Positions 47,403 to 56,034 of a DNA stretch of 64,000 bases are shown one piece after another. Each line of letters starts with the position of its first letter. The first letter of the stretch is position 1. The stretch is from contig NZ_JFCA01000014.1 of NCBI RefSeq assembly GCF_000612585.1, positions 62,001-126,000 of the forward strand, in the 5' to 3' direction. The position numbers were made by a program, and so were the translations under genes. A model generated the notes under the pieces. That model made no database searches. It worked only from the letters and a program-made list of their open reading frames with translations, and was not told where the DNA came from. This DNA is from Pseudomonas sp. CHM02 (lineage in GTDB: Bacteria > Pseudomonadota > Gammaproteobacteria > Pseudomonadales > Pseudomonadaceae).

Positions 47403-48414
47403 TAATCGAGCCGCTGTTGCCAAGCTCACCAAGGTCGACAAAGCCGCCGTGCTGCTGCTGTCCCTCGGTGAAACCGACGCCGCCCAAGTGCTGCGCCACA
47501 TGGGCCCTAAAGAGGTGCAGCGGGTGGGCGTGGCCATGGCGCAGATGCGCAATGTGCACCGCGAGCAAGTCGAGCAGGTGATGAGCGAGTTCGTCGAGAT
47601 CGTCGGCGACCAGACCAGCCTGGGCGTCGGCTCCGACAGCTACATCCGCAAGATGCTCACCTCGGCCTTGGGCGAAGACAAGGCCAACGGCCTGATCGAC
47701 CGCATCCTGCTCGGTGGCAACACCAGCGGCCTCGACAGCCTGAAATGGATGGAACCGCGCGCCGTCGCCGATGTGATCCGCTACGAGCACCCGCAGATCC
47801 AGGCGATCGTGGTGGCCTACCTCGACCCGGACCAGGCCGGTGAAGTGCTGGGTCACTTCGACCATAAAGTGCGCCTGGACATCATTCTGCGCGTGTCGTC
47901 GCTGAACACCGTGCAACCGGCGGCCCTGAAAGAACTCAACACGATTCTGGAGAAGCAGTTCTCCGGCAATTCGAATGCCTCGCGCACCACCCTGGGTGGT
48001 ATCAAGCGTGCGGCCGATATCATGAACTTCCTCGACAGCTCGGTCGAAGGCCAGTTGATGGACTCGATCCGCGAGATCGACGACACCCTGTCCGGCCAGA
48101 TCGAAGACCTCATGTTCGTGTTCAACAACCTCTCCGATGTCGACGACCGTGGCATCCAGGCGTTGCTGCGTGAAGTGTCTTCGGACGTGCTTGTGCTGGC
48201 CCTCAAGGGTTCGGACGAGAACGTCAAAGAGAAGATCTTCAAGAACATGTCCAAGCGTGCCTCGGAACTGTTGCGCGACGACCTGGAAGCCAAAGGTCCG
48301 GTGCGCGTCAGCGACGTCGAAACCGCGCAGAAAGAAATCCTCACCATTGCCCGCCGTATGGCCGAAGCCGGAGAAATCGTTCTCGGCGGGAAGGGCGGCG
48401 AAGAAATGATCTAA
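47395..48414 (+). CDS. fliG: Flagellar motor switch protein FliG
   Basis: This is the 339-residue rotor protein between the MS ring and FliM/FliN, with torque-generating charged residues in the C-terminal domain. Recognisable blocks are KAAVLLLSLGETDAAQVLRHM (N), the middle armadillo EHPQIQAIVVAYLDPDQAGEVL, and the C-terminal KNMSKRASELLRDDLEAKGPVRVSDVETAQKEILTIARRMAEAGEI. It overlaps fliF by 8 bases (ATGAGTGA), ensuring coupled translation. Confidence 0.97.
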   Translation: MSDNRAAVAKLTKVDKAAVLLLSLGETDAAQVLRHMGPKEVQRVGVAMAQMRNVHREQVEQVMSEFVEIVGDQTSLGVGSDSYIRKMLTSALGEDKANGLIDRILLGGNTSGLDSLKWMEPRAVADVIRYEHPQIQAIVVAYLDPDQAGEVLGHFDHKVRLDIILRVSSLNTVQPAALKELNTILEKQFSGNSNASRTTLGGIKRAADIMNFLDSSVEGQLMDSIREIDDTLSGQIEDLMFVFNNLSDVDDRGIQALLREVSSDVLVLALKGSDENVKEKIFKNMSKRASELLRDDLEAKGPVRVSDVETAQKEILTIARRMAEAGEIVLGGKGGEEMI

Positions 48415-48424
48415 GGCGCCTCTC

Positions 48425-49189
48425 ATGTCGAACAAAGATGAGGCGCCCAGCGATCTGATTCGCGCACGGGACGTCGGTGGGTTCGACATCTGGTCGTTGC
48501 CCAGCTTCGATCCGCATGTGCCGGAGCCTGAGCCGGAACCGGTTGAAGAGCCTCCGGCGGAAATGGAAGAAGTGCCGCTGGAGGAAGTCCAGCCACTGAC
48601 CCTGGAAGAGTTGGAAGCGATCCGCCAGGAAGCCTACAACGAGGGCTTCGCCGCCGGTGAAAAAGACGGCTTCCGCAGCACCACGCTCAAGGTTCGCCAG
48701 GAGGCCGAGGAGGCGCTGAGCGTCAAGCTGGCTAGCCTGGAACGCTTGATGGGCAGCCTGTTCGACCCCATCGCCGAGCAGGATTCGCAGATCGAAAAAG
48801 CCATGGTCGACCTGGTGCAGCACATCACCCGCCAGGTGATCCAGCGCGAGCTGGCGCTGGACTCCAGCCATATCGAAAGCGTGATGCGCGAAGCCCTCAA
48901 GCTGCTGCCCCTGGGCGTCGGCAATGTGCGGCTGTACATCAACCCGCAGGATTTCGAACAGGTCAAAGCCCTTCGCGAGCGCCATGAAGAAACCTGGCGC
49001 ATTGTCGAGGACGCCGCGTTGCAGCCCGGTGGTTGCCGCGTCGAAACCGAACACAGCCGCATCGATGCCACGGTGGAAACCCGCATCAGCCAGATCATGG
49101 CCAAGCTCTTTGACCAACTCCATGAGCAGGCCCTGCACCCGGCAGAGCCCGACCTGAGTGTGGACCTGGACGCCCCCGATGCGCCTTGA
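48425..49189 (+). CDS. fliH: Flagellar assembly protein FliH
   Basis: This 254-residue protein regulates the FliI ATPase. An acidic proline-rich N-terminus ([22 protein letters not shown]) precedes the coiled region with short AxxxG repeats ([14 protein letters not shown]), and a globular C-terminal FliH/YscL domain ends it ([36 protein letters not shown]). It overlaps the fliI start by 11 bases. Confidence 0.95.
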   Translation: MSNKDEAPSDLIRARDVGGFDIWSLPSFDPHVPEPEPEPVEEPPAEMEEVPLEEVQPLTLEELEAIRQEAYNEGFAAGEKDGFRSTTLKVRQEAEEALSVKLASLERLMGSLFDPIAEQDSQIEKAMVDLVQHITRQVIQRELALDSSHIESVMREALKLLPLGVGNVRLYINPQDFEQVKALRERHEETWRIVEDAALQPGGCRVETEHSRIDATVETRISQIMAKLFDQLHEQALHPAEPDLSVDLDAPDAP

Positions 49190-50537
49190 TCGCACCAGCT
49201 TCGCCAAGCGCTTGAGCGGATACGCGCAAGCGACTGAATTGCCCGGCCAGCCGATCCTCGAAGGGCGCCTGTTGCGCATGGTCGGCCTGACCCTCGAAGC
49301 CGAAGGCCTGCGCGCCGCCATGGGCAGCCGCTGCATGGTGATCAACGACGACAGCTACCACCCGGTGCAGGTCGAAGCCGAAGTAATGGGCTTTTCCGGC
49401 AGCAAGATTTTCCTGATGCCCGTGGGCAGCCTGGCGGGCATCGCCCCCGGTGCGCGCGTGGTGCCCTTGGCCGACACCGGCCGCCTGCCGATGGGCATGA
49501 GCATGCTCGGCCGCGTACTCGACGGCGCCGGTCGCGCGCTGGACGGCAAGGGCGGCATGAAGGCTGAAGACTGGGTGCCGATGGACGGCCCCACCATCAA
49601 CCCGCTCAACCGTAATCCGATCAGCGTGCCGCTGGACGTTGGTATTCGCAGTATCAACGGATTGTTGACGGTTGGCCGCGGCCAGCGTCTGGGCCTGTTC
49701 GCCGGTACCGGTGTGGGTAAGTCGGTGTTGCTGGGCATGATGACCCGCTTTACCGAGGCCGACATCATCGTGGTGGGACTGATCGGCGAACGGGGTCGCG
49801 AGGTGAAGGAATTCATCGAGCACAGCCTCGGTGAAGAAGGCCTCAAGCGCTCGGTGGTGGTCGCATCACCCGCCGACGATGCGCCGCTGATGCGTTTGCG
49901 TGCGGCCATGTACTGCACGCGCATCGCTGAATATTTTCGCGACAAGGGCAAGAACGTCCTGTTGCTGATGGATTCGCTCACGCGTTTCGCCCAGGCCCAG
50001 CGGGAAATCGCCCTGGCCATCGGCGAGCCGCCGGCCACCAAGGGTTACCCGCCGTCGGTGTTCGCCAAACTGCCCAAACTGGTGGAGCGTGCCGGTAATG
50101 CCGAGGCGGGCGGGGGCTCGATCACCGCGTTCTACACCGTGCTGTCCGAAGGTGATGACCAGCAGGATCCGATTGCCGACTCGGCGCGGGGCGTGCTCGA
50201 TGGTCACATCGTGCTGTCGCGGCGTTTGGCTGAAGAAGGGCACTACCCGGCCATCGACATCGAAGCATCCATCAGCCGGGTGATGCCGGCGGTGGTCACC
50301 CCGGAGCACATGGCTCGTGCGCAACAGTTCAAGCAGCTGTGGTCGCGCTACCAGCAGAGCCGCGATCTGATCAGCGTCGGTGCTTACGTGGCCGGCGGTG
50401 ATCGCGACACCGACCTGGCCATCGCCCTGCAACCGCAGCTGGTGACCTACCTGCGCCAGGGCCTCAACGACAAGATCAGCATGGGCGAAAGCGAAGCGCA
50501 CCTGCAGTCGATCTTCGCCCCCGCGCCGGGCGGCTAA
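49179..50537 (+). CDS. fliI: Flagellum-specific ATPase FliI
   Basis: This is the 452-residue ATPase that energises and unfolds export substrates. The Walker A is [16 protein letters not shown] and Walker B is [15 protein letters not shown]. The conserved block [26 protein letters not shown] is present. The ATG at 49179 gives [12 protein letters not shown] as in relatives; a GTG 21 bases upstream is rejected. Its length equals the P. aeruginosa protein within one residue. Confidence 0.97.
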   Translation: MRLDRTSFAKRLSGYAQATELPGQPILEGRLLRMVGLTLEAEGLRAAMGSRCMVINDDSYHPVQVEAEVMGFSGSKIFLMPVGSLAGIAPGARVVPLADTGRLPMGMSMLGRVLDGAGRALDGKGGMKAEDWVPMDGPTINPLNRNPISVPLDVGIRSINGLLTVGRGQRLGLFAGTGVGKSVLLGMMTRFTEADIIVVGLIGERGREVKEFIEHSLGEEGLKRSVVVASPADDAPLMRLRAAMYCTRIAEYFRDKGKNVLLLMDSLTRFAQAQREIALAIGEPPATKGYPPSVFAKLPKLVERAGNAEAGGGSITAFYTVLSEGDDQQDPIADSARGVLDGHIVLSRRLAEEGHYPAIDIEASISRVMPAVVTPEHMARAQQFKQLWSRYQQSRDLISVGAYVAGGDRDTDLAIALQPQLVTYLRQGLNDKISMGESEAHLQSIFAPAPGG

Positions 50538-50540
50538 GCC

Positions 50541-50990
50541 ATGGCCAACAGCCGCGCCGCGCGCCTGGCTCCGGTGGTGGACATGGCCGAAAAGGCCGAG
50601 AAAACCGCCGTTCAGCGCCTGGGTTACTTCCAGGGGCAGGTGCGTTTGGCGGAGAGCAAGCTGGGCGACCTGGAGCGCTTTCGGGGTGAGTACCAGCAGC
50701 AGTGGATCGAGCGCGGTTCCAAAGGCGTCTCGGGCCAGTGGTTGATGGGCTACCAGGGGTTTCTCAACCAGTTGGAAACCGCTGTCGGCCAGCAACGGCA
50801 AAGCCTGGCGTGGCACCAGAACAACCTCGATAAGGCCCGCGAGAGCTGGCAGGCGGCGTTTGCCCGGGTCGAAGGTTTGCGCAAGCTGGTGCAGCGTTAT
50901 GTCGATGAAGCGCGGGCGCTTGAAGACAAGCGCGAGCAAAAGCTGCTCGACGAATTATCACAACGGCTCCCGCGCCAATCCCAGTTCTAA
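50541..50990 (+). CDS. fliJ: Flagellar export chaperone FliJ
   Basis: This is a 149-residue two-helix antiparallel coiled coil acting as the central stalk of the FliI hexamer. It is rich in Glu, Arg, Gln (KAEKTAVQRLGYFQGQVRLAESKLGDLERFRGEYQQQW and VEGLRKLVQRYVDEARALEDKREQKLLDELSQR). It starts 3 bases after fliI. It is the last gene of the fliE operon; a REP element follows. Confidence 0.94.
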   Translation: MANSRAARLAPVVDMAEKAEKTAVQRLGYFQGQVRLAESKLGDLERFRGEYQQQWIERGSKGVSGQWLMGYQGFLNQLETAVGQQRQSLAWHQNNLDKARESWQAAFARVEGLRKLVQRYVDEARALEDKREQKLLDELSQRLPRQSQF

Positions 50991-51007
50991 CCACCACCAC
51001 CGTGCAT

Positions 51008-51096
51008 TGTAGGAGCCGGCTTGCCGGCGATAGCGGCCTATCAATGGGCTCAATTGTGACTGATACACCGCTATCGCCGGCAAGCCGGCTCCTACA
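51008..51096. repeat. REP inverted pair between fliJ and hsbA
   Basis: TGTAGGAGCCGGCTTGCCGG and its complement CCGGCAAGCCGGCTCCTACA stand about 49 bases apart. It separates the fliE operon from the hsbA-hsbR-hptB module. Confidence 0.88.
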
Positions 51097-51172
51097 GTTG
51101 ATGTGTGGTGTTGCTCAGATCGGGTTCGCCTGCTAAACCTTGTCTCATTGCCAAAGACAAGGAAGCAGTCGC

Positions 51173-51478
51173 ATGTCAGTCGAGTCAGAAGTATCCCTGG
51201 ATGGGAAGAAGTTGACGATCGCGGTCAAGGGCCGGTTTGATTTCGGCAGCCATCAAGCGTTTCGTGATGCTTACGAGCGTTTTTATAAAGTGCCTGAGTT
51301 GTACGTCGTCGACTTGAAGGAAGCCACCTACATGGACAGCTCTGCACTGGGCATGCTCCTGCTGTTGCGTGACCATGCCGGTGGCGATGAGGCCGAGGTC
51401 CAGGTGATCAACAGCAACTCCGACGTGCGCAAGATCCTCGCCATCTCCAACTTCGACAAACTGTTCGACATCTCTTGA
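51173..51478 (+). CDS. hsbA: STAS-domain anti-sigma factor antagonist (HsbA-like)
   Basis: This is a 101-residue STAS protein. The phosphorylation site Ser56 is in EATYMDSSALGMLLLL, matching HsbA Ser56 of P. aeruginosa. There HsbA switches between the anti-sigma FlgM and the diguanylate cyclase HsbD, linking motility and biofilm. The ATG at 51173 has an AAGGAAG site; the frame is open to 51140. Its stop overlaps the next start. Orthology is by family, order and the Ser position. Confidence 0.88.
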   Translation: MSVESEVSLDGKKLTIAVKGRFDFGSHQAFRDAYERFYKVPELYVVDLKEATYMDSSALGMLLLLRDHAGGDEAEVQVINSNSDVRKILAISNFDKLFDIS

Positions 51479-53193
51479 GCGCCCTGGCCCCGGTCCTCGA
51501 GCCGCTGACGATCCTGATCGCCGAAGACAGTGCCGCCGACCTGCTGTTGCTGTCGACTATCGTGCGGCGCCAGGGCCATCAGGTACTCACCGCCACCAAT
51601 GGCCTTGAGGCGGTCGAAGTGTTTACCCGCGAGCGTCCGCAACTGGTGTTGATGGATGCGCTGATGCCAGTGATGGACGGTTTCGAGGCGGCGCGGCGGA
51701 TCAAGCAGTTGGCGGGTGAAGAGCTGGTGCCGCTGATCTTCCTCACCTCCTTGCGTGAGAGCGAAGCACTGGCCCAGTGCCTGGATGCCGGCGGCGATGA
51801 CTTTTTACCCAAGCCCTACAATCAGTTGATCCTGGCGGCCAAGATCAAGGCCATGGACCGTCTGCGTCGGTTGCAGGCCACGGTCTTGCAGCAGCGCGAC
51901 CTGATCGCCAAGCACCACGACTATCTCCTGCACGAGCAGCGGGTGGCCAAGGCGGTGTTCGATAAGGTCGCGCATTCCGGCTGTATCAATGCCGCGCCGA
52001 ATATCCGCTACTTGCAGTCGCCCTATGCGCTGTTCAACGGCGACCTGCTGCTGGCCGCCTACACGCCGTCCGGCGATATGCACGTGTTGCTCGGCGACTT
52101 CACCGGCCATGGCTTGCCGGCGGCGGTGGGCGCGATGCCGTTGGCGGAAGTGTTCTACGGCATGACCGCCAAGGGCTATGGTTTGGCGCAGATCCTGCGC
52201 GAGATGAACGCCAAGCTCAAACGCATCCTGCCGGTGGATATGTTCTGCTGCGCGACCCTGCTGTGCCTGAGCACGCAGCGGCGGGTGGTGGAGGTGTGGA
52301 ACGGCGGCATGCCCGAAGGCTATGTGCATGAAGTTGCCACCGGCAAGCGTACGCCGCTGGCGTCGCGGCATTTGCCGTTGGGGGTGCTGTCTGCCGAGGC
52401 CTTCGATGATCGCACCGAAGTCTGGCCCATGGCGCTGGGCGACCGGGTGTTCCTGCTGTCCGATGGTGTATTGGACACCGCCGATGGCAATGACCAGTTG
52501 TTCGGCGCCGAACGCTTGCAGCGGGTATTTGCCGCCAACCGCGAGCCCGACCGTTTGTTTGAAGATATCGAACAGGCCTTGGCGGCGTTTCGAGGTGAAG
52601 CGCGGGATGACGTGAGCATGGTGGAGATCACCCTGCAAGCTGGCCAGCAACTGCGTGCCAGTGGGCCGTTGTATGCCGACAGTGGTCAGTCATGCCCGCT
52701 GGATTGGTCGGTGAGTTTCGAGTTTCGCGCCGAGACGTTGAAGCGTTACAACCCTTTGCCGTACCTGCTGCAACTGTTGCTGGAGATCCATGGCCTGCGG
52801 GAGCAGAGCGGGGCGCTCTACAGCGTGATGGCCGAGTTGTATTCCAATGCCCTGGAGCATGGCGTGCTGGGCCTGGACTCGCGGCTCAAGCGCGATGCCC
52901 AGGGGTTCGCCGAGTATTACCGTCAGCGCAATGACCGCCTGGCACAGCTCAATAGCGGTTATATACGCGTGCATGTGCAGGTGGTGCCGACCGAGGCAGG
53001 CGGCAGGATGACCCTGCGCGTCGAAGACAGCGGTCCCGGTTTCGACGTGGAACAGATGTTGGCACGGCCGCTGGATATCGACCGTCTGTCTGGCCGGGGC
53101 TTGAGCCTGGTACGTCAGTTGAGCAGCGATGTACGCTGGTCCGATGGCGGGCGCAGTGTCTGCGTGGAGTTTTCCTGGGAGGCTCTGGCATAA
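51475..53193 (+). CDS. hsbR: Response regulator with PP2C phosphatase and kinase domain (HsbR-like)
   Basis: This is a 572-residue protein. A receiver comes first with Asp61 (LVLMDALMPVMDG), and a linker helix. A PP2C/SpoIIE phosphatase (GDLLLAAYTPSGDMHVLLGDFTGHGLPAAVGAMPLAE, the Asp residues bind metal) covers about 175-390. A C-terminal RsbW-type HATPase domain (LYSNALEHGVLGLDSRLK, VEDSGPGFD) ends it. It can dephosphorylate or phosphorylate the STAS partner. It begins with TTG overlapping the hsbA stop (TTGA), and its length fits PA3346 (571). Confidence 0.9.
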   Translation: MSALAPVLEPLTILIAEDSAADLLLLSTIVRRQGHQVLTATNGLEAVEVFTRERPQLVLMDALMPVMDGFEAARRIKQLAGEELVPLIFLTSLRESEALAQCLDAGGDDFLPKPYNQLILAAKIKAMDRLRRLQATVLQQRDLIAKHHDYLLHEQRVAKAVFDKVAHSGCINAAPNIRYLQSPYALFNGDLLLAAYTPSGDMHVLLGDFTGHGLPAAVGAMPLAEVFYGMTAKGYGLAQILREMNAKLKRILPVDMFCCATLLCLSTQRRVVEVWNGGMPEGYVHEVATGKRTPLASRHLPLGVLSAEAFDDRTEVWPMALGDRVFLLSDGVLDTADGNDQLFGAERLQRVFAANREPDRLFEDIEQALAAFRGEARDDVSMVEITLQAGQQLRASGPLYADSGQSCPLDWSVSFEFRAETLKRYNPLPYLLQLLLEIHGLREQSGALYSVMAELYSNALEHGVLGLDSRLKRDAQGFAEYYRQRNDRLAQLNSGYIRVHVQVVPTEAGGRMTLRVEDSGPGFDVEQMLARPLDIDRLSGRGLSLVRQLSSDVRWSDGGRSVCVEFSWEALA

Positions 53194-53223
53194 TCCGCCG
53201 ATTCTTGATCAAGGAGCGAGCAA

Positions 53224-53571
53224 GTGGTTGATCTACATCTGGACCCGCAGGTGCTGTCGGGTTTGCAGGAAGTCATGGAAGGCGAGTATCCCAAGTTGCT
53301 CGATACCTTTCTCGATGATTCCCAGAAACGCGTCGAAGCGTTGCGCAAGGCCAGGGATGATGCGAAGGCGTTGGGGCGGATTGCCCATAGCTTCAAGGGC
53401 AGCAGTGGGAACCTTGGGGCGGTGCGGTTGGCGCAGTTGTGCCAGCGGTTGGAGGTTGAGTCGGTTGAGTCTGCGGTTGGGGATCTGGGGGAGCTGGTCG
53501 ATCAGATTGATCGGGAGTTTGCGTTGGTGAAGCCGTTGTATGAGTCGGAGCGGCAGCGGTTTCAGGTTTGA
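53224..53571 (+). CDS. hptB: Histidine phosphotransfer protein HptB
   Basis: This is a 115-residue Hpt domain. The phosphorylated His55 stands in IAHSFKGSSGNLGAVRLAQLCQRLE. In P. aeruginosa HptB receives phosphate from hybrid kinases such as RetS and passes it to HsbR. The GTG at 53224 follows AAGGAGCGAG. It is the last gene of the three-gene module. A large inverted duplication begins 3 bases after its stop. Confidence 0.9.
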   Translation: MVDLHLDPQVLSGLQEVMEGEYPKLLDTFLDDSQKRVEALRKARDDAKALGRIAHSFKGSSGNLGAVRLAQLCQRLEVESVESAVGDLGELVDQIDREFALVKPLYESERQRFQV

Positions 53572-53573
53572 TT

Positions 53574-53865
53574 GTGTACATATCCGTTTCTTCGGTAACG
53601 GCTACTTATGGTTCCGCTCTTACAGCGGGTCACTTTTGGAAGGACCCAAAAGTAACCAAAAGGTCCTCGCCCCAACACTCGGTGCCTCGCCTAGGCTCGG
53701 CATGCCCTCACTCCGGCTTGAATCCGTGGGCCGCCGCGATGGGCCATCCTTGGCCCAGCGCGGCTAACCCGGCGTCCTGCCGGGTTACCCACGGATTCAA
53801 GCCTGCGTTCGGCCAGCGTGTTTGACGGGGCGCCTGAGATCAAGATCAAGATCAAGATCAAGAGC
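53574..53865 (+). repeat. Left arm of a long inverted repeat
   Basis: This roughly 290-base element begins GTGTACATATCC and includes GGTTCCGCTC, GGGTCACTTTTGGAAGGAC and CACTCGGTGCCTCGCCTAGG. It ends in CCAGCGTGTTTGACGGGGCG followed by about four AAGATC-type hexamers. Its reverse complement, at roughly 75-80 percent identity by eye, is the right arm at 54058-54344. Elements with such sequence are frequent intergenic repeats in P. fluorescens genomes. Confidence 0.75.
53838..53863. repeat. Tandem hexamer (GATCAA)n
   Basis: About four consecutive GATCAA units lie at the inner end of the left arm. The right arm has a diverged counterpart (GATTTTGATCTT). Such simple repeats expand and contract by slippage. 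Confidence 0.7.
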
Positions 53866-53896
53866 GACTCGCTTCGCATCGTGGATACGCGGTCCC

Positions 53897-53996
53897 TGTA
53901 GGAGCCGGCTTGCCGGCGAAAAACGTGAGAGCGCCGCGTTCATCCAGACACCCCACGTCATCGTTAACGACCATCGCCGGCAAGCCGGCTCCTACA
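53897..53996. repeat. REP inverted pair at centre of the inverted duplication
   Basis: TGTAGGAGCCGGCTTGCCGG at one side and CCGGCAAGCCGGCTCCTACA at the other, with an internal segment containing GCCGCGTTCA and CGTCATCGTTAACGACCATC. The same interior occurs at 61442-61533. Confidence 0.85.
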
Positions 53997-54057
53997 ATGA
54001 ACCGCGTTGGCTTTTGCCTTTGCTTCACACCACTCAAGCCGGCTGTCAGGCCGCTGT

Positions 54058-54344
54058 GCTCTTGCTTTTGATTTTGATCTTAGGCGCCCCGTCAAACACG
54101 CTGGCCGGAATTCGACAGGGATTTGGGGGGTAAACCGGCAGGGATGCCGGTTTAGCCGCCCCGCGCCATGGATGGCGCGTGGCGGCGGCCCCCAAATCAC
54201 TGTCGGATTACGGGCACACCGAGCCTAGGCGAGGTGCCGAGTGTTGGGGCAAGAGCGCTTTGGTTACTTTCGCGCTTTTCGAAAGTGACCCGCCGTAAGG
54301 GCGGAACCATAAGCCGCCGTTGCCCAAATAATGGATATACACAC
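54058..54344 (-). repeat. Right arm of the long inverted repeat
   Basis: The reverse complement starts GTGTGTATATCC, contains GGTTCCGCCCTTACGGCGGG and CACTCGGCACCTCGCCTAGG, and ends CCAGCGTGTTTGACGGGGCG then AAGATCAAAATC. It has the internal dyad TTTCGAAAAGCGCGAAAG. It ends 73 bases before the fliK start chosen here. Confidence 0.75.
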
Positions 54345-54417
54345 AAAACCTGGCCCGACTCTTGCTCTACCTCCAGATACTGCATCCCCGATCCCCATGC
54401 AGTGGAGACCTTTACCT

Positions 54418-55758
54418 ATGCCAGTCGCCCCGAATTCGCTCCTTCAGGCTGCCCCTGCGGCCAAGCCTCAAGCGCCCGCCGCCAACCCGCCGGCAGTGGC
54501 TGCGGACCCACGGGACAAGGGCCCTGGCTTCGCTCAAGTGTTTGCCAACCAGGCTGCCAAACCCACGGCCAAGGCCGATGACAACGCGGCCAAACCCACC
54601 ATGGGCAAGTCTTCCGATGCCAGTGCCAAGCCGGCGACGGGCAGCGACAAACCTGCCGCCAGCACGCCAGCGGTTGCCGATAGCGGCAATACCTTGCCTG
54701 CCAGTCCGCCGGCCAAGACTGACGACAGTGCCAGCAAGGATGACGACGCGCCTGTCGACCCGACCCTGGTGCAACTCCCGCCGGTCGACCCGGTGGTTGA
54801 CCCTGCATTGATTGCCACCGTCACCCCGGTGGTTGTGCCGGTTCCGGTGGAAACCCCGGCACCCGTCACCACGGCCAAGGATGACAAAGCCCAACCGGTG
54901 GTCGCGGCACCGGTCGCGGCCACCGAGGAAGCCAAGCCAGCCTTCGATCCAGAAGCCGATCCCCTGGATGCCATGCCGGCCGTGCGCCTGGCGATGGAGC
55001 AAGGCGGGCATGTGTCGGCCAGCAGTCAGGCGCCGGCGAAAACCGCGCCGGCACCGACCCAGGATCAGCCGACCGCCGCACAGAATTTTGCCGCCGGCCT
55101 GGCCAATATGGTCGACCAGCAAGCCACCAAGGACAGCACCGACCAGGGCGGTGACAAGGCGTTCAGCGGGCTGATCGAAGACGGCCTCAAGGACCTGAAG
55201 AACGCCAGCAGCGATACCCGCGTGGATGACTTCGCCAACCGCCTCGCCGCGTTGACCCAGGCCGCCACGCCGAAAACCGCCAATGCCTTGCCGCCGGTGA
55301 CCAACGCGCCGTTGGCCATGCACCAGAGCGGCTGGACCGACGAAATCGTCAACCGCGTGATGTACCTCTCCAGTGCCAACCTCAAGTCGGCGGAGATTCA
55401 GTTGCAGCCGGCCGAACTCGGTCGCCTGGATATCAAGGTCAACATGACCGCCGACCAGCAGGCCCAGGTCAACTTCATGAGCGCCCACCCGGTGGTGCGT
55501 GAAGCGCTGGAAAGCCAGTCGGGCCGTTTGCGCGAGATGTTCGCCCAGCAGGGGATGGGCCAGGTCGACGTCAACGTCTCCGACCAGTCCCGTGGCCAGG
55601 AACAGCAGCAACAACAGGGCCAGACCCGTGGCGTGAGCAGCAGCGGTGGGCGCGGTAGCGACACTGGCGACAGCGGCAGCCACCTTGATGTGGCTGAAGC
55701 CGTGACACCCGTGACGTCGACCGTGATCGGCTCCAGCGCCGTCGACTACTACGCCTGA
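54418..55758 (+). CDS. fliK: Flagellar hook-length control protein FliK
   Basis: This is a 446-residue molecular ruler secreted during hook growth. The N-terminal two thirds is a Pro/Ala/Thr/Asp-rich ruler region with low complexity. The C-terminal Flg_hook domain (residues about 300-400) has MYLSSANLKSAEIQLQPAELGRLDIKVNMTADQQAQVNFMSAHPVVREALESQSGRLREMF, which triggers export switching through FlhB. A Gln run (EQQQQQG) follows. The ATG at 54418 has a GGAG at 54404-54407 and lies outside the repeat arm; in-frame ATGs at 54331 and 54397 are less likely. Confidence 0.9.
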   Translation: MPVAPNSLLQAAPAAKPQAPAANPPAVAADPRDKGPGFAQVFANQAAKPTAKADDNAAKPTMGKSSDASAKPATGSDKPAASTPAVADSGNTLPASPPAKTDDSASKDDDAPVDPTLVQLPPVDPVVDPALIATVTPVVVPVPVETPAPVTTAKDDKAQPVVAAPVAATEEAKPAFDPEADPLDAMPAVRLAMEQGGHVSASSQAPAKTAPAPTQDQPTAAQNFAAGLANMVDQQATKDSTDQGGDKAFSGLIEDGLKDLKNASSDTRVDDFANRLAALTQAATPKTANALPPVTNAPLAMHQSGWTDEIVNRVMYLSSANLKSAEIQLQPAELGRLDIKVNMTADQQAQVNFMSAHPVVREALESQSGRLREMFAQQGMGQVDVNVSDQSRGQEQQQQQGQTRGVSSSGGRGSDTGDSGSHLDVAEAVTPVTSTVIGSSAVDYYA

Positions 55759-55780
55759 TCCGAGCCTCGCACCGGACGAA

Positions 55781-55927
55781 ATGTGGGAGGAGGGGCTTGC
55801 TGTGGTGAGCGAGCTTGCTGTGGTGAGCGGGCTTGCCCCGCGCTGGGCTGCGCAGCAGCCCCATTGGATTCGCGGCGATCCCGGCGGGGGACAAGCTTCC
55901 TCACCACAGTAAGCCAGCTCCCACATT
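55781..55927. repeat. REP inverted pair with a short tandem duplication
   Basis: ATGTGGGAGGAGGGGCTTGC and its complement near CAGCTCCCACAT bound the element. Inside, CTTGCTGTGGTGAGCGAG is directly followed by CTTGCTGTGGTGAGCGGG, an 18-base tandem copy. It lies between fliK and the fliL promoter. Confidence 0.8.
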
Positions 55928-55968
55928 TGATTGCGGGTGCCCCTTCTTCCCCAATTGCCAGACAACTC

Positions 55969-55985
55969 TGGCATAACACTTGCTC
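55969..55985 (+). promoter_or_regulatory. Sigma-54 promoter of fliLMNOPQR-flhB
   Basis: TGGCATAACACTTGCTC has GG-N10-GC and an intact TTGCT -12 box. It lies 49 bases before the fliL start. In P. aeruginosa the operon is FleQ/RpoN class II. Confidence 0.85.
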
Positions 55986-56034
55986 TTGCCTTTCCGTAGA
56001 TCTATGAATCCCCGAATAGTGACGGATTATTGGC

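Larger units (their letters stand above)
53572..54417. other. 846-bp hptB-fliK gap filled by an inverted duplication
   Basis: No gene is supported in this stretch, although short ORFs occur on both strands because of GC content. It consists of two long diverged inverted copies around a central REP pair, then 73 bases leading to the fliK ribosome site. Confidence 0.8.

Noticed and set aside
53838..53863. Possible CRISPR-type array
   Set aside because: The unit is only six bases and has no spacers; it is a simple tandem repeat.
53691..54200. Several short open frames in the hptB-fliK gap
   Set aside because: They fall within the inverted repeat arms and REP core; repeat sequence explains them and no start site is supported.
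54331..54417. Start of fliK at the ATG in the repeat arm (54331)
   Set aside because: The frame is open, but the extra 29 residues derive partly from the repeat and lack a ribosome site; the ATG at 54418 has GGAG upstream.
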